Assembly: GCA_039029455.1 (NCBI GenBank) | Contig: JBCCGE010000146.1 | Location: forward strand, 1 to 5,755 | Direction: 5' to 3' | Length of the DNA stretch: 5,755 bases | Source of the DNA: JBCCGE01 sp039029455 | Lineage (GTDB): Bacteria > Pseudomonadota > Gammaproteobacteria > Arenicellales > Poriferihabitantaceae | Shown: positions 5,655 through 5,755 of the stretch, in pieces | How positions within the stretch are numbered: the first letter of the stretch is position 1 | Layout of the letters: each line of letters opens with the position of its first letter | The notes under the pieces: generated by a model | Seen by the model: only the letters and a program-made list of their open reading frames with translations | The model's database searches: none | What the model was told of the DNA's origin: nothing | Position numbers and translations under genes: made by a program

Positions 5655-5755
5655 ACTGATAATATTTTATGTGGTGGGGTATCGGAATTAGAATTGTTTT
5701 TATCTTAAAGCACGTAAATCGCTAATAAAAATAATAACGACTATGAACAACGCAG
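5655..5755. other. AT-rich upstream region of the PhyH-family gene
   Basis: About 100 A/T-rich bases reach the window edge and probably hold the phyH promoter on the minus strand; TAAAAT near 5670-5665 is a possible -10 without a convincing -35. An ATG at 5743 on the plus strand (M-N-N-A, then the edge) could begin a divergent gene but lacks a Shine-Dalgarno, so it is not called. Confidence 0.3.

Overview
The window reads as ordinary chromosomal DNA from a free-living bacterium of moderate GC content, most likely a marine-type proteobacterium (gammaproteobacterial affinity is an inference from the Ung and TauD/TfdA resemblance, not proven). There is no phage, transposon, tRNA, rRNA or CRISPR sequence. 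Five complete protein genes and one gene cut by the left edge are supported by family motifs.

Layout, left to right: the C-terminal half of a phosphosulfolactate synthase (ComA family) on +, ending at 415 with a GC-rich hairpin about 70 bases downstream; a 331-base convergent gap; ung (uracil-DNA glycosylase) on -; a 508-base divergent gap with a perfect short palindrome but no convincing gene; a GpdQ/CpdA-type metallophosphoesterase and a ten-helix DMT/EamA transporter on +, 26 bases apart and probably co-transcribed; a 198-base leader region with a good sigma70-like promoter, a perfect hairpin and a 16-codon leader ORF; a TauD/TfdA-type Fe(II)/2-oxoglutarate dioxygenase on +; a 191-base convergent gap; and a phytanoyl-CoA dioxygenase (PhyH) family enzyme on -, followed by an AT-rich upstream region to the right edge.

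The functional links are loose. ComA-type enzymes make a C-S bond from sulfite and phosphoenolpyruvate, while TauD-type enzymes oxidise sulfonates (or related substrates) and release sulfite. A sulfonate theme is possible, but ung and the phosphodiesterase pair lie between them. The phosphodiesterase and DMT exporter look like a two-gene unit. The two 2-oxoglutarate oxygenases are convergent and belong to different families.

The most notable details are at gene starts. The PhyH reading frame has homology extending upstream of its only in-frame GTG start, where a well-placed ribosome site and GTG lie in another frame across a run of seven A. This suggests an indel, a sequencing error or a frameshift. 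The tauD-like gene is preceded by a short ORF with its own Shine-Dalgarno, whose start codon lies in a perfect hairpin and whose stop is one base before the tauD start. I found no clear undescribed multi-gene system.
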